Shown here: one piece after another, positions 27,401 to 40,980 of the stretch | Layout of the letters: each line of letters begins with the position of its first letter | Position numbering within the stretch: position 1 is the stretch's first letter | NCBI RefSeq assembly: GCF_037572775.1 | Contig: NZ_JBBHKA010000001.1 | Coordinates: 2,356,001 to 2,420,000 of the forward strand | Source: Ramlibacter sp. PS4R-6 | GTDB taxonomy: Bacteria; Pseudomonadota; Gammaproteobacteria; Burkholderiales; Burkholderiaceae_C | DNA length: 64,000 nt | Direction: 5' to 3' | Made by a program: the position numbers and the translations under genes | The notes under the pieces: generated by a model | Seen by the model: only the letters and a program-made list of their open reading frames with translations | Databases searched by the model: none | What the model was told of the DNA's origin: nothing

Positions 27401-28762
27401 ATGCTTTACTTCGTCGCTTTCGTCGTCGCGCTCGGCGTGCTGATCGCGGTGCACGAATGGGGCCACTACCGCGTGGCCGTGGCCTGCGGCGTCAAGGTGC
27501 TGCGCTTCTCGGTCGGGTTCGGCAAGACCCTGTTCCGCTACAAGCCGAAGAAGCAGCGCCCGGGCCAGGACACCGAATTCGTGATCGGCGCGTTCCCGCT
27601 GGGCGGCTACGTGAAGATGCTCGACGAGCGCGAAGGGCCCGTGCCGCCCGAGGAGCGCCACCTGGCCTTCAACACGCAGCCCTTGAGTTCGCGCACGATG
27701 ATCGTCGCCGCGGGGCCCATCGCCAACCTGCTGCTGGCCGTGGTGCTCTATGCCTGCGTGAATTGGTGGGGCGTGCAGGAGGCCAAGGCCGTCATCGCGA
27801 CCCCCGTTGCCGGCTCCATGGCCGAGCGCGCGGGCCTGCGCAGCGGCGACTTCATCGAAGGCGTGACCTTCGCCGGCGAGGACGAGCGCAAGGTGCGTTC
27901 CTTCGACGAGCTCGTGTGGCTGCTCACCAAGGCCGCGTTCGTGGACAAGGACGTCACGGTCCACGTCGCGGGCGGCCGCAGTGCCGCGCTGCCGCTGGGC
28001 GAGCTGCATGCGCGCGGCAGCGACCCCCAGCTGGCCAAAACCATCGGGGTCGTTTCGCCCTTTACCAAGGCAGGCATCGCGGAAGTGCTGCCGGGCGGCG
28101 CTGCCGAGCGCGCAGGCCTGAAGTCCGGCGACAAGGTGCTGGCCATCGACGGCGTGCGCATTGCCGACGGCGTGCAGTTGTTCGATGCGATCCGCGCGTC
28201 GGGCCGCAGCGGCACCGCGAAGACCCAGTCCTGGACCGTCGAGCGCGACGGCCGCACGCAGGACATCGCGGTGACGCCGGTCGTGGAGAAGGACGCCAGC
28301 GGCTCCTTCGGCCGCATCAACGCCCGCGTGGGCGGCGGCATGCCGGAGATGGTGCGCGTGCAGTACGGGCCCATCGAAGGCGTCACCCGGGCCGTGGAGC
28401 GCACCTGGGAGATGGCCGCCTTCAGCCTGCGCATGCTGGGCAAGATGGTGATCGGCCAGGCCTCGTACAAGAACCTCTCGGGGCCCATCACGATTGCCGA
28501 GTACGCGGGCAAGACCGCGAGCCTCGGCCTGATCCAGTACATCACCTTCCTCGCCCTGATTTCGGTGAGCCTCGGCGTGCTGAACCTGCTGCCTCTGCCC
28601 GTCTTGGACGGGGGGCACCTGATGTATTATCTTTGGGAGGCCGTCACGGGCCGGAGCATCTCCGACACGTGGATGGAGCGCCTGCAGCGTGGCGGGGTCG
28701 CGGTGCTGCTGCTGATGATGTCGATCGCGCTGTTCAACGACGTCACGCGCCTCTTTGGATGA
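27401..28762 (+). CDS. rseP: site-2 protease RseP
   Basis: Intramembrane zinc metalloprotease; in E. coli it cleaves the anti-sigma-E factor RseA after DegS. It has 453 residues. The zinc motif HEWGH is at 18-22 in the first membrane segment. Two PDZ domains span about 115-305 (the second includes VLPGGAAERAGLKSGDKVL), and the third zinc-ligand segment NLLPLPVLDGGH is near 398-409. The position directly before bamA is conserved in proteobacteria. Confidence 0.96.
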   Translation: MLYFVAFVVALGVLIAVHEWGHYRVAVACGVKVLRFSVGFGKTLFRYKPKKQRPGQDTEFVIGAFPLGGYVKMLDEREGPVPPEERHLAFNTQPLSSRTMIVAAGPIANLLLAVVLYACVNWWGVQEAKAVIATPVAGSMAERAGLRSGDFIEGVTFAGEDERKVRSFDELVWLLTKAAFVDKDVTVHVAGGRSAALPLGELHARGSDPQLAKTIGVVSPFTKAGIAEVLPGGAAERAGLKSGDKVLAIDGVRIADGVQLFDAIRASGRSGTAKTQSWTVERDGRTQDIAVTPVVEKDASGSFGRINARVGGGMPEMVRVQYGPIEGVTRAVERTWEMAAFSLRMLGKMVIGQASYKNLSGPITIAEYAGKTASLGLIQYITFLALISVSLGVLNLLPLPVLDGGHLMYYLWEAVTGRSISDTWMERLQRGGVAVLLLMMSIALFNDVTRLFG

Positions 28763-28782
28763 ACCCTGAAGTGCCGAAGAAA

Positions 28783-28801
28783 GCATCGCCATGAGCGATG
28801 C
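28783..28801 (+). other. small hairpin between rseP and bamA
   Basis: GCATCGC (28783-28789) and GCGATGC (28795-28801) form a 7-bp stem with a 5-nt loop in the 56-nt spacer. There is no U-tract. It ends 17 nt before the bamA ATG and could shape access to the ribosome binding site; function is unknown. Confidence 0.3.
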
Positions 28802-28818
28802 GGGCGAACCCTGATTCA

Positions 28819-31113
28819 ATGAAGAAACACATCAAGCGCTTTCGCGTGCGTTCCGTCTCGGCCCTCGTGGCCATCGCTTTCGCCGCGAACGCCTGGGCCG
28901 TCGACCCCTTCAGCGTGCGCGACATCCGCGTCGAGGGCCTGCAGCGCGTCGAGCCCGGCACCATCTTTGCGTCGCTGCCGTTCCGCATCGGCGACCAGTA
29001 CAACGACGAGAAGGGCTCCGCGGCGATCCGCGCGCTCTTCGCGCTGGGCCTGTTCAAGGACGTGCGCATCGAAGTCACCGGCGACGTCGTCGTGGTGGTG
29101 GTCGAGGAGCGGCCCACGATCAACGACATCGACTTCACCGGCATCCGCGAGTTCGACAAGGACAGCCTGCGCAAGGCCTTGCGCGACGTGGGCCTGACCG
29201 AGGGCCGCCCCTTCGACCAGGGCCTGGCCGACCGCGCCGAGCAGGAACTCAAGCGCCAGTACATCGACAAGAGCCTGTACGGCGCGCAGGTGGTCACCAC
29301 CGCCACGCCCATCGAGCGCAACCGCGTGAACCTCACGTTCACGGTGACCGAAGGCGAGCCCGCCAAGATCCGCGAGATCCGCATCGTGGGCAACAGCGCC
29401 TTCAGCGAACGCACGCTCAAGGGCCTGTTCGACCTGGACGAGGGCAACTGGCTGTCGTTCTACACCAAGTCCAACCGCTACTCGCGCACCAAGCTCAACG
29501 CGGACCTGGAGACGCTCAAGTCCTACTACCTGTCGCGCGGCTACCTCGAGTTCCGCATCGATTCCACGCAGGTCGCCATCTCGCCGAACAAGCAGGACAT
29601 CTCGATCACCGTGAACGTGACCGAGGGCCAGCGCTACGTCGTCTCCAGCGTCAAGCTGGAGGGCAACTACCTCGGCAAGGAAGACGAGTTCAAGTCGCTC
29701 ATCACGATCAAGCCGGGAGAGCCCTACAACGCCGACCAGGTGACCGCGACCACCAAGGCCTTCACCGACTACTTCGGCAACTTCGGCTACGCCTTCGCCA
29801 GCGTCGAAGCGCGTCCCGAGGTCGACCGCGCCACCAACCGCGTGGCCTTCGTGCTGGTGGCCGACCCGTCGCGCCGCGCCTACGTGCGCCGCGTGAACAT
29901 CTCGGGCAACAACCGCACGCGCGACGAAGTCATCCGCCGCGAGTTCCGCCAGTTCGAATCGTCCTGGTACGACGCCGACAAGATCAAGCTGTCGCGCGAC
30001 CGCGTCGACCGCCTGGGCTACTTCAAGGAAGTGAACATCGAGACCACCGACGTGCCCGGCGCGCCGGACCAGGTGGACCTCAACTTCACGGTGCAGGAAA
30101 AGCCGACGGGCAGCCTGCAGCTGGGCGCCGGCTTCTCGCAGGCCGAGAAGCTCACGCTGTCGTTCTCCATCAAGCAGGAAAACGCGTTCGGCACCGGCCA
30201 CTACCTGGGCGTGGACGTCAACACCAGCAAGTACAACCGCGTCATCGCGCTGCAGTCGCTCAACCCGTACTTCACGCCCGACGGCGTGTCGCGCGCGATC
30301 GACCTGTACCACCGCTCCTCGCGTCCCTACGAGAACCAGGGCGGCAACTACCGGCTCGAGACCACAGGCGGCGGCCTGCGCTTCGGCGTGCCGTTCACCG
30401 AGTCCGACACCGTGTACTTCGGCACGAACGTCGAGCGCGTGAAGATCGTCCCCGGCACCAACATCCCGGCCGTGTACCTGGCGTACGCCGAGCGCTTCGG
30501 CTACACCACCACCAACGTGCCGTTCACGGTGGGCTGGGGCCGCGACACGCGCGACAGCGCCGTCTCGCCGACCAAGGGCCGCTACCAGCGCGCCTCGGGC
30601 GAAGTGGGCCTGATCGGCGACGCGCACTACTTCCGCCTGGACTACCAGCACCAGCACTTCTTCCCGCTGACCAAGGCGTTCACGCTGGCCGCCAGCGGCG
30701 AGATCGGCTACGGCAAGGGCCTGCAGAACCATCCCTTCCCGGTGTTCAAGAACTTCTACGGCGGCGGCCTGGGGTCGGTGCGCGGCTTCGAGCAGAGCAC
30801 GCTCGGCCCCCGCGACATCACGGGCTTCATCGCCGGCGGCACCAAGAAGCTCAACTTCAGCACCGAGGTGCTCACGCCGCTGCCGGGCGCCGGCAACGAC
30901 CGCTCGCTTCGCGTCTTCGCCTTCGCCGACGCGGGCAACGTGTGGGGCGAGGAGGAGAAGATGTCCTTCAAGGACATGCGCGCCTCCGTTGGCTTCGGCC
31001 TGTCGTGGGTCTCGCCGATGGGCCCGCTGCGCCTGGCCTGGTCCAAGCCGGTGCGCAAGTTCGCGGGAGATAAACTACAGTCCCTGCAATTCCAGATCGG
31101 AACGTCCTTCTGA
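28819..31113 (+). CDS. bamA: outer-membrane protein assembly factor BamA
   Basis: Core of the machine that folds beta-barrel proteins into the outer membrane. It has 764 residues: a signal peptide of about 25 (AIAFAANAWAVD), five POTRA domains (about 25-420) and a 16-strand barrel whose loop 6 motif VRGFEQ is near 655. It ends with the C-terminal Phe signature QFQIGTSF. The ATG at 28819 (MKKHIKRF) gives the normal basic signal start; the GTG/ATG options upstream are in the spacer. Its stop overlaps the skp start by one base. Confidence 0.97.
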   Translation: MKKHIKRFRVRSVSALVAIAFAANAWAVDPFSVRDIRVEGLQRVEPGTIFASLPFRIGDQYNDEKGSAAIRALFALGLFKDVRIEVTGDVVVVVVEERPTINDIDFTGIREFDKDSLRKALRDVGLTEGRPFDQGLADRAEQELKRQYIDKSLYGAQVVTTATPIERNRVNLTFTVTEGEPAKIREIRIVGNSAFSERTLKGLFDLDEGNWLSFYTKSNRYSRTKLNADLETLKSYYLSRGYLEFRIDSTQVAISPNKQDISITVNVTEGQRYVVSSVKLEGNYLGKEDEFKSLITIKPGEPYNADQVTATTKAFTDYFGNFGYAFASVEARPEVDRATNRVAFVLVADPSRRAYVRRVNISGNNRTRDEVIRREFRQFESSWYDADKIKLSRDRVDRLGYFKEVNIETTDVPGAPDQVDLNFTVQEKPTGSLQLGAGFSQAEKLTLSFSIKQENAFGTGHYLGVDVNTSKYNRVIALQSLNPYFTPDGVSRAIDLYHRSSRPYENQGGNYRLETTGGGLRFGVPFTESDTVYFGTNVERVKIVPGTNIPAVYLAYAERFGYTTTNVPFTVGWGRDTRDSAVSPTKGRYQRASGEVGLIGDAHYFRLDYQHQHFFPLTKAFTLAASGEIGYGKGLQNHPFPVFKNFYGGGLGSVRGFEQSTLGPRDITGFIAGGTKKLNFSTEVLTPLPGAGNDRSLRVFAFADAGNVWGEEEKMSFKDMRASVGFGLSWVSPMGPLRLAWSKPVRKFAGDKLQSLQFQIGTSF

Positions 31114-31628
31114 TGAAGTACCTCGCCCGCGCCTGCACGACCGCCGTCCTCTTCGCGTCGGCCACGCTCGCGCATGCCCCGGCCTGGGCCGATGACTTCC
31201 GCGTCGGTTTCGTCAACACCGACCGCATCATGCGCGAGGCCAACACGGCGCGCTCCGCGCAGTCGAAGCTGGAGCAGGAGTTCTCCAAGCGCGAGAAGGA
31301 ACTCAACGACCTCGGCAATTCGCTGAAGTCGGCCTCGGACAAGTTCGAGCGCGAGGCGCCCACCCTGTCCGAGAGCCAGCGCCAGCAGCGCCAGCGCCAG
31401 CTCATCGACATGGACCGCGACTTCCAGCGCAAGCGCCGCGAGTTCCAGGAGGACCTCAACTCGCGCAAGAACGAGGAGCTGCAGCAGGTGCTGGACCGCG
31501 CCAATCGCGTGGTCAAGCAGGTCGCGGAGCAGGAGAAGTACGACGTGATCCTGCAGGAGGCCGTCTACGTCAACCCGAAGCACGACATCACCGACAAGGT
31601 GATTCGCGCGCTCAACGCGGCGCGCTAG
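31113..31628 (+). CDS. skp: periplasmic chaperone Skp/OmpH
   Basis: Trimeric holdase that carries unfolded outer-membrane proteins to BamA. It has 171 residues with a signal peptide of about 26 (ending APAWAD). The mature part begins [15 protein letters not shown] and then forms a long charged coiled coil (about 45-135, rich in Arg, Glu and Gln), followed by a short C-terminal strand segment. The ATG overlaps the bamA stop by one base. Confidence 0.94.
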   Translation: MKYLARACTTAVLFASATLAHAPAWADDFRVGFVNTDRIMREANTARSAQSKLEQEFSKREKELNDLGNSLKSASDKFEREAPTLSESQRQQRQRQLIDMDRDFQRKRREFQEDLNSRKNEELQQVLDRANRVVKQVAEQEKYDVILQEAVYVNPKHDITDKVIRALNAAR

Positions 31629-31646
31629 CCGCCAGCAGGCGCGTCC

Positions 31647-32615
31647 GTGGCGCACCGCCTAGGCTCCATCGTCCAGGCGCTGGGCGGCGAACTGCACGGC
31701 GACGCCGCACGTCCCATCGCCGAAATCGCGCCGCTCGAGTCGGCCGGCCCGGAAGCGATCAGCTTCCTGTCCAACCCCAAGTACCAGCAGCAGCTGTTCG
31801 CCTCCAAGGCGGGCTGCGTGATCGTGGGCGCCGCGGTGCGAGAAGCCGCCGTGGCGCGCGGCGACTGCATCGTCACGGACGACCCGTACCTGTACTTCGC
31901 GCGGCTGACGCAGTGGTGGAAGAAGCACGAGTCGCCGGGCGACGCCCCGCCCGTGCATCCCAGCGCCGTCGTGCACCCCGATGCGGTCATCGACCCCACG
32001 GCGCGCATCGGCCCCCTGTGCGTGGTCGAGCGGGGCGCGCGCATCGGCGCGGGCACGCTCCTGCACTCGCGCATCCACGTGGGCGAGCGCTGCACGATCG
32101 GCGATCGCTGCATCGTCCACCCCGGCGTGGTGATCGGCGCCGACGGCTTCGGCTTCGCGCCGCACGGCGGCGAGTGGGTCAAGATCGAACAGCTCGGCGC
32201 CGTCGTCATCGGCAACGACGTCGAAATCGGCGCCAACACCTGCATCGACCGCGGCGCGCTGGCGGACACCGTGATCGAGGACGGCGTCAAGCTGGACAAC
32301 CTGATCCAGGTGGGCCACAACGTGCGCATCGGCAAGCACACCGTCGTCGCCGGCTGCGTCGGCATCTCGGGCAGCTCGCGCATCGGCGCGCACTGCATGA
32401 TCGGCGGCGGCGTCGGCATCGCCGGGCACCTGACCATCTGCGACCACGTCACGGTGGCCGGCTTCTCGCTGGTGTCGGGCTCCATCCAGAAACCGGGGCA
32501 TTACGCCGGCGCGTTCCCCATCGACGACAATGCGAACTGGTTGAAGAACGCCGCGGCGCTGCGCCAGCTCTCGGGGCTGCGCGACCGCGTGAAGGCATTG
32601 GAGAAGAAGACTTGA
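31647..32615 (+). CDS. lpxD: UDP-3-O-acyl-glucosamine N-acyltransferase
   Basis: Third step of lipid A synthesis. It has 322 residues: an N-terminal uridine-binding domain ([20 protein letters not shown]) and a left-handed beta-helix of hexapeptide repeats (about 100-290). The active-site region [11 protein letters not shown] and [15 protein letters not shown] are intact. The start is GTG at 31647, the only suitable start near the conserved N-terminus. The last bases overlap the fabZ start (TTGA). Confidence 0.95.
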   Translation: MAHRLGSIVQALGGELHGDAARPIAEIAPLESAGPEAISFLSNPKYQQQLFASKAGCVIVGAAVREAAVARGDCIVTDDPYLYFARLTQWWKKHESPGDAPPVHPSAVVHPDAVIDPTARIGPLCVVERGARIGAGTLLHSRIHVGERCTIGDRCIVHPGVVIGADGFGFAPHGGEWVKIEQLGAVVIGNDVEIGANTCIDRGALADTVIEDGVKLDNLIQVGHNVRIGKHTVVAGCVGISGSSRIGAHCMIGGGVGIAGHLTICDHVTVAGFSLVSGSIQKPGHYAGAFPIDDNANWLKNAAALRQLSGLRDRVKALEKKT

Positions 32616-33067
32616 GCGCCCCCGTCCTGGACATCCACGGCATCCTGAAGAAACTGCCGCACCGCTACCCGATCCTGCTGGTGGACCGGGTGCTGGCGCT
32701 CGAGCCGGGCAAGACCATCCGCACGCTGAAGAACGTCACGATCAACGAGCAGTTCTTCAACGGCCATTTCCCCAACCGCCCGGTGATGCCGGGCGTGCTG
32801 ATGATCGAGGCCATGGCGCAAAGCGCCGCGCTGCTGGCTTTCGCCACCGTTGGCATCGAGAAGCTCGACGACAACTCGGTGTTCTATTTCGCGGGCATCG
32901 ACGGGGCGCGCTTCAAGCGGCCGGTGGAGCCGGGCGACCAGCTGGTGATGGACATCTTCACCGACCGCGCCAAGGCCGGCATCTACAAGTTCAAGGCGCA
33001 GGCGCGCGTGGGCGAGGACCTGGCCTGCGAGGCCGACCTGATGTGCACCATGCGCAAGGTGGCATGA
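32612..33067 (+). CDS. fabZ: 3-hydroxyacyl-ACP dehydratase FabZ
   Basis: Dehydrates 3-hydroxyacyl-ACP in fatty acid synthesis and competes with LpxA for 3-hydroxyacyl-ACP. It has 151 residues. The hot-dog helix holds the catalytic His52 ([12 protein letters not shown]) and Glu66 (LMIEAMAQ). It begins with a TTG at 32612 that overlaps the lpxD stop; there is no ATG or GTG in frame before [10 protein letters not shown]. The end overlaps lpxA by four bases. Confidence 0.95.
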   Translation: MSAPVLDIHGILKKLPHRYPILLVDRVLALEPGKTIRTLKNVTINEQFFNGHFPNRPVMPGVLMIEAMAQSAALLAFATVGIEKLDDNSVFYFAGIDGARFKRPVEPGDQLVMDIFTDRAKAGIYKFKAQARVGEDLACEADLMCTMRKVA

Positions 33068-33852
33068 CAGCGGTCCATCCCACGGCGGTGATCGAAAAGG
33101 GCGCCGAGCTCGACTCCAGCGTCACGGTCGGCCCCTACACGGTGATCGGCCCGCACGTGAAGATCGGCGCAGGCACCGTGATCGGCCCGCACTGCGTCAT
33201 CGAGGGCCACACCACCATCGGACGCGACAACCGCTTCTTCCAGTTCGGCTCCATAGGCGCCGCCAACCAGGACAAGAAGTACAAGGGCGAGCCCTGCGAG
33301 CTCGTGGTCGGCGACCGCAACACCGTCCGCGAGTTCGTCACCTTCCACATTGGCACGGTGCAGGACAAGGCCGTCACCCGCATCGGCAACGACAACTGGA
33401 TCATGGCCTACACCCACGTCGCGCACGACTGCGTGGTGGGCAACAACACGACCATGGCCAACAACACGACGCTGGGCGGGCACGTGGAGATCGGCGACTG
33501 GGTGACGGTCGGCGGGCTGTGCGGCATCCACCAGTTCGTGAAGGTGGGCGCGCACGCAATGCTCGGCTTCCAGAGCGCCGTGTCGCAGGACGTGCCGCCG
33601 TTCATGCTCGTGGACGGCAATCCGCTTGCCGTGCGCGGCGTGAACGTCACGGGGCTGAAGCGCCGCGACTTCAGCGACGCGCGCATCGCCGCCGTGCGCA
33701 AGATGCACAAGCTGCTGTACCGCGAAGGCCGCACGCTCGAGGACGCGAAGGCCGCGATCGCGCAGCTGGCGCGCGAGACGCCGGAGGCCGCGGCGGACGT
33801 GCAGCTGATGTCCGCCTTCCTCGCGCAGGCCGAGCGCGGCATCGCACGCTGA
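33064..33852 (+). CDS. lpxA: UDP-N-acetylglucosamine O-acyltransferase
   Basis: First step of lipid A synthesis, transferring 3-hydroxyacyl to UDP-GlcNAc. It has 262 residues: a hexapeptide-repeat beta-helix (about 1-190) and a helical C-terminus. The catalytic His121 is in AYTHVAHDC, and the loop [12 protein letters not shown] near 65-76 is a family mark. [13 protein letters not shown] and [12 protein letters not shown] follow. The ATG is inside the fabZ stop (ATGA). Confidence 0.97.
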   Translation: MTAVHPTAVIEKGAELDSSVTVGPYTVIGPHVKIGAGTVIGPHCVIEGHTTIGRDNRFFQFGSIGAANQDKKYKGEPCELVVGDRNTVREFVTFHIGTVQDKAVTRIGNDNWIMAYTHVAHDCVVGNNTTMANNTTLGGHVEIGDWVTVGGLCGIHQFVKVGAHAMLGFQSAVSQDVPPFMLVDGNPLAVRGVNVTGLKRRDFSDARIAAVRKMHKLLYREGRTLEDAKAAIAQLARETPEAAADVQLMSAFLAQAERGIAR

Positions 33853-33859
33853 GGTCGCC

Positions 33860-34990
33860 ATGCGCTTCTCGATGGTGGCCGGCGAAGCATCCGGCGACCT
33901 TCTCGCAGGCCTGCTCCTCGAAGGATTGACCCGGCGCTGGCCGGCGTTGCAGACCGACGGCATCGGCGGCCCGCAGATGCAGCGGCACGGCTTCCAGCCC
34001 TGGTGGCCGCACGAGAAGCTCGCGGTGCGCGGCTACGTCGAGGTGCTCCGGCACTACCGCGAGATCGTCGGGATCCGCAACGCGCTGCGCGAGCGGCTCC
34101 TGGCCGACCCGCCCGACTGCTTCATCGGCGTCGATGCGCCGGACTTCAACCTCGGGCTCGAGGAAACGCTGAAGGCGCGCGGCATCCGCACCGTGCACTT
34201 CGTCTGCCCCTCGATCTGGGCGTGGCGGCCCCAGCGCATCCACCAGCTCAAGCGTGCGGCCGGCCACGTGCTGTGCCTGTTCCCCTTCGAGCCGGAAATC
34301 CTCGCGCGCGAAGGCGTCCCGGCGACCTACGTCGGCCACCCGCTCGCCAACGTCATCCCGAAGGAGGCCGACAAGGCCGCGGCGCGGGCGCAGGTGGGCA
34401 TCCCCGCGGGCGCCGAAGTGCTGGCGGTGCTGCCGGGCAGCCGCGCCTCCGAGATCGATTACCACGCGGAACCATTTCTCGCGGCTGCGGCCAGGGTGCA
34501 ACGCGCCCGGCCGGGCATGCACATCGTCGTGCCGGCCATTCCCTCGCTGAAAGCCCGCATCGAACATGCCGCGCGGCTCGCCGGGCTGCACCAGGACATC
34601 CACATCCTCGACGGGCGTTCGCACGAGGCGCTGGCCGCCGCCGACCTGACGCTGATCGCCAGCGGCACGGCCACGCTGGAGGCCGCGCTCTTCAAGCTGC
34701 CGATGGTGATCGCCTACCGCCTCCACTGGATCACTTATCGCCTGATGAAGCCGAAAGCCCTGCAGCCGTGGATCGGGTTGCCGAACATCCTGTGCGGCGA
34801 AACGGTGGTTCCGGAGTTGATCCAGTCGCAAGTCAATCCCGAGTCGCTCGCTCGCGCGCTCTTGGATTGGCTGGAAGCTCCTGACAGAATGGCGGCGGTG
34901 CGGGAGCGTTTCAGCGCCTTGCACGAACTGCTCGCCCGCGACACCGCCACGCTAGCCACCGATGCCATCGAAAAGACTCTCCAGGGGTGA
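33860..34990 (+). CDS. lpxB: lipid A disaccharide synthase
   Basis: GT19 glycosyltransferase joining UDP-diacylglucosamine and lipid X into the lipid A disaccharide. It has 376 residues. Family marks are [13 protein letters not shown] near 5-17, [10 protein letters not shown], the [14 protein letters not shown] block near 114-127, [10 protein letters not shown] near 193-202, and [14 protein letters not shown] near 268-281. It is 7 nt behind lpxA and overlaps rnhB by 29 nt. Confidence 0.97.
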   Translation: MRFSMVAGEASGDLLAGLLLEGLTRRWPALQTDGIGGPQMQRHGFQPWWPHEKLAVRGYVEVLRHYREIVGIRNALRERLLADPPDCFIGVDAPDFNLGLEETLKARGIRTVHFVCPSIWAWRPQRIHQLKRAAGHVLCLFPFEPEILAREGVPATYVGHPLANVIPKEADKAAARAQVGIPAGAEVLAVLPGSRASEIDYHAEPFLAAAARVQRARPGMHIVVPAIPSLKARIEHAARLAGLHQDIHILDGRSHEALAAADLTLIASGTATLEAALFKLPMVIAYRLHWITYRLMKPKALQPWIGLPNILCGETVVPELIQSQVNPESLARALLDWLEAPDRMAAVRERFSALHELLARDTATLATDAIEKTLQG

Positions 34991-35669
34991 ACAGGCCCGC
35001 CTCGCGGGCTGGGAACCGGTGGGCCTGACCGCGGGCGTCGACGAGGCCGGGCGCGGCCCGCTGGCGGGCCCCGTGGTGGCCGCCGCCGTGATCCTGGACG
35101 ACGCCAGGCGCATCCGCGGCCTCGCCGATTCGAAAATCCTCACCGCCCTGGCGCGCGACCGGCTCTACGACCAGATCCGCGACAAGGCCCTGTGCTGCTC
35201 GGTGGGCGAGGCGTCGGTCGAGGAGATCGACCAGCTGAACATCTTCCACGCGACCATGCTGGCGATGAAGCGTGCCGTGGAAGGCCTGCGCCTGAAGCCG
35301 GCGCGCGTGCTGGTCGACGGCAACCGCCTGCCGCGCCTGGAGGTGTACTGCGAGGCCATCGTCGACGGCGACGCCAAGATCCAGTCGATCTCGGCCGCTT
35401 CGATCATCGCCAAGGTCCACCGCGACCGCATCCTCACGCAATTGCACGACGAGTTCCCGCAGTACGGCTTCGCGGCCCACAAGGGCTACAGCACGCCCGA
35501 GCACCTCGAAGCCCTGCGCGCGCACGGCGCATGCAAGCACCACCGCAAGGGTTTCAGCCCGGTCGCCGCCACGTTCCGCACGCCCGAAGGCGAAGTCATC
35601 GAGCTGCGCGGCGCGCAGGACCTCCCACCGCCCGAGGCGCAGGACATCCCGCTGCGCGAGGCGCGGTGA
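34962..35669 (+). CDS. rnhB: ribonuclease HII
   Basis: Removes ribonucleotides from DNA. It has 235 residues. The DEDD metal ligands appear as Asp27-Glu28 ([12 protein letters not shown]), Asp near 118 (VLVDGNRLP) and the Asp in IIAKVHRDR near 149; GYSTPEH and FSPV follow. The C-terminal 30 residues are acidic and Pro-rich, beyond the usual end. The start lies within lpxB in another frame; the lpxB-rnhB order is common in proteobacteria. Confidence 0.95.
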   Translation: MPSKRLSRGEQARLAGWEPVGLTAGVDEAGRGPLAGPVVAAAVILDDARRIRGLADSKILTALARDRLYDQIRDKALCCSVGEASVEEIDQLNIFHATMLAMKRAVEGLRLKPARVLVDGNRLPRLEVYCEAIVDGDAKIQSISAASIIAKVHRDRILTQLHDEFPQYGFAAHKGYSTPEHLEALRAHGACKHHRKGFSPVAATFRTPEGEVIELRGAQDLPPPEAQDIPLREAR

Positions 35670-36442
35670 GCGCGGGGCCGCAACTCATCACCTCGGCGGC
35701 GAACCCGCTGGTCAAGGACCTGCGCCAGCTCGCGCAGGAAAGCACGGCCTACCGCAAGCTCGGGCGCATCTGGCTCGAAGGCGACCACCTGTGCGGGGCG
35801 GCGCTCAAGCGCGGCGTCAGGCCGCAACTGGCCGTCTTCCCGCAGTCGCTGTGGGACGAGCAGTCGTTCCGCTTCAGCGGCGAGGCCGAGCGCGACGTGA
35901 TCCTTCCCGACGCGCTCTTCGCCACCGTGAGCTCTCTGGAGTCGCCGGGCCACGTCGGCTTCGTCATCGAGGCGCCGCAGCGCCCCCCGATCGACCCGCA
36001 GGCCCCCAGCGTGGTCCTCGACCGCCTGCAGGACCCGGGCAACGTCGGCTCGATCCTGCGCAGCGCGGCGGCCTTCGGCTTCACGCAGGTGATCGCCATG
36101 AAGGGCACGGCGGCGCTGTGGAGCGCCAAGGTGCTGCGCGCCGGCATGGGCGCGCATTTCGCGCTGTCGCTCGTCGAGGCCGTGGAGACGCACGAGCTCG
36201 ACACGCTGCAGGTGGCGCTCATCACGACCAGCTCGCACGAGGGGCAGCTGCTGCAGGAAGCGCAGCTGCCCTGGCCGTGCGCCTGGCTGCTGGGCCACGA
36301 AGGGCAGGGCGTGGACGACAACCTGGCCTGGCGGGCGAAGCTTTCGGTGCGGATCGCCCAGCCGGGCGGGGAGGAGTCGCTGAACGTGGCGGCGGCGGCC
36401 GCCATCTGCCTCCACGCCAGCGCCACGGCGGGCAGGGGATAA
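35666..36442 (+). CDS. SpoU-family RNA 2'-O-methyltransferase
   Basis: SAM-dependent RNA methyltransferase of the SPOUT trefoil-knot class, 258 residues. An N-terminal substrate-binding domain (about 5-85, [16 protein letters not shown]...EGDHLC) precedes the knot: [23 protein letters not shown] near 112-134 (quoted in part), [11 protein letters not shown] near 208, and [18 protein letters not shown] at the C-terminus. It begins with GTG at 35666 overlapping the rnhB stop. The target nucleotide (23S rRNA or tRNA) cannot be told. Confidence 0.9.
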   Translation: MSAGPQLITSAANPLVKDLRQLAQESTAYRKLGRIWLEGDHLCGAALKRGVRPQLAVFPQSLWDEQSFRFSGEAERDVILPDALFATVSSLESPGHVGFVIEAPQRPPIDPQAPSVVLDRLQDPGNVGSILRSAAAFGFTQVIAMKGTAALWSAKVLRAGMGAHFALSLVEAVETHELDTLQVALITTSSHEGQLLQEAQLPWPCAWLLGHEGQGVDDNLAWRAKLSVRIAQPGGEESLNVAAAAAICLHASATAGRG

Positions 36443-36454
36443 GGCCCTTCGATT

Positions 36455-36460
36455 TATAAT
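36455..36460 (+). promoter_or_regulatory. -10 element of the carA promoter
   Basis: A perfect TATAAT lies 13 nt after the methyltransferase stop and 119 nt before the carA GTG, which would give a leader of about 110 nt. No convincing -35 is seen. Confidence 0.55.
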
Positions 36461-36482
36461 CAGGGGCTTTCCCGCAATCCCC

Positions 36483-36559
36483 GTACGCCTAGCGCCTCCA
36501 AGCCCCCTCCCAGACAAAAAAGCACCAAGAGGTGAACTCTTGAGCGCGGTTGGGCGTAC
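36483..36559 (+). promoter_or_regulatory. structured 5' leader of carA
   Basis: GTACGCCTAGC (36483-36493) pairs over its full 11 bases with GTTGGGCGTAC (36549-36559), counting two G-U pairs. The enclosed 55 nt contain a 6-bp hairpin CAAGAG (36526-36531) / CTCTTG (36537-36542) with a GTGAA loop and an A-rich single strand (36515-36521). The structure ends 9 nt before the GGAG site of carA. This layout suggests a cis-acting control RNA; its ligand or protein partner is unknown. Confidence 0.5.
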
Positions 36560-36578
36560 CCGAACATCGGAGAACCCA

Positions 36579-37742
36579 GTGCTTTTGTCTAAACAGGGAG
36601 CCCATCCGGCGGCCATCCTGGCGCTCGCGGACGGCACGGTCTTCCAGGGCATTTCCATCGGGGCCACAGGCTCCACCACCGGCGAGGTCGTCTTCAATAC
36701 GGCGATCACCGGCTACCAGGAAATCCTGACGGACCCGAGCTATGCCCGCCAGATCGTCACCCTGACGTATCCCCACATCGGCAACTACGGCGTCAACGAA
36801 GAAGACGTCGAGGCCACGAAGGTCTACGCGGCCGGCCTGATCATCCGCGACCTGCCGCTGCTGGCCTCGAACTTCCGCACCCAGCAGACGCTGCAGGACT
36901 ACCTGCGCGCGCAGGAGACGGTGGCGATCGCCGACCTGGACACGCGCAAGCTCACGCGCATCCTGCGCTCCAAGGGCGCGCAGAACGGCGCGATCGTCGC
37001 GCTCGCGGCGGGCGAGCAGGTGACACCGGCGATCACGGACAAGGCCATCGGCCTCGCGCGCTCCGCGCCGAGCATGGCGGGCCTGGACCTCGCGAAGGAA
37101 GTCTCGGTCAAACAGCCGTACGAGTGGGTCGAAGGCGAATGGCGCCTGGGCGCCGGCTTCGCCAGGCGCGAGAGCGGCAAGCACCACGTCGTGGCGTTCG
37201 ACTACGGCGTCAAGAAGAACATCCTGCGCATGCTGACCGAGCGCGGCTGCGAGGTCACCGTGGTGCCGGCGCAGACGCCCGCGTCGGAGGTGAAGAAGCT
37301 CAAGCCCGACGGCGTGTTCCTCTCCAACGGCCCCGGCGACCCGGAGCCCTGCGACTACGCGATCGAAGCCTCGCGCGAGCTGATCGAGGCCGGCTACCCG
37401 ACCTTCGGCATCTGCCTGGGCCACCAGATCATGGCGCTCGCCTCGGGCGCGAAGACCTTCAAGATGAAGTTCGGCCACCACGGCGCGAACCACCCGGTGA
37501 AGGACCTCGATTCCGGCCGCGTGTCCATCACCAGCCAGAACCACGGCTTCGCGGTGGACGAGAAGACGCTGCCTGCGAACCTGCGCGCGACGCACGTGAG
37601 CCTCTTCGACGGCACGCTGCAGGGCCTGGCCCGCACCGACAAGCCCGCGTTCTGCTTCCAGGGTCACCCGGAGGCCAGCCCCGGCCCGCACGACATTGGC
37701 TACCTGTTCGACCGCTTCGTCGGGTTGATGGAGAAGAAGTAA
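36579..37742 (+). CDS. carA: carbamoyl-phosphate synthase small subunit
   Basis: Glutamine amidotransferase subunit that supplies ammonia to CarB for arginine and pyrimidine synthesis. It has 387 residues. The N-terminal domain has [12 protein letters not shown] and [12 protein letters not shown]; the class I amidotransferase domain has the nucleophile Cys279 ([10 protein letters not shown]) and the His/Glu pair in [11 protein letters not shown] near 361. The GTG start at 36579 has GGAG 6 nt upstream; an in-frame TTG at 36540 lies within the leader stem-loop and is less likely. carB follows after 2 nt. Confidence 0.96.
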   Translation: MLLSKQGAHPAAILALADGTVFQGISIGATGSTTGEVVFNTAITGYQEILTDPSYARQIVTLTYPHIGNYGVNEEDVEATKVYAAGLIIRDLPLLASNFRTQQTLQDYLRAQETVAIADLDTRKLTRILRSKGAQNGAIVALAAGEQVTPAITDKAIGLARSAPSMAGLDLAKEVSVKQPYEWVEGEWRLGAGFARRESGKHHVVAFDYGVKKNILRMLTERGCEVTVVPAQTPASEVKKLKPDGVFLSNGPGDPEPCDYAIEASRELIEAGYPTFGICLGHQIMALASGAKTFKMKFGHHGANHPVKDLDSGRVSITSQNHGFAVDEKTLPANLRATHVSLFDGTLQGLARTDKPAFCFQGHPEASPGPHDIGYLFDRFVGLMEKK

Positions 37743-37744
37743 GC

Positions 37745-40975
<3,231 letters not shown>

Positions 40976-40980
40976 GGCGC

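Noticed and set aside
36540-36578. TTG at 36540 as the carA start
   Set aside because: It falls within the leader stem-loop, lacks a ribosome binding site, and adds 13 residues not expected in CarA. The GTG at 36579 has GGAG at good spacing.
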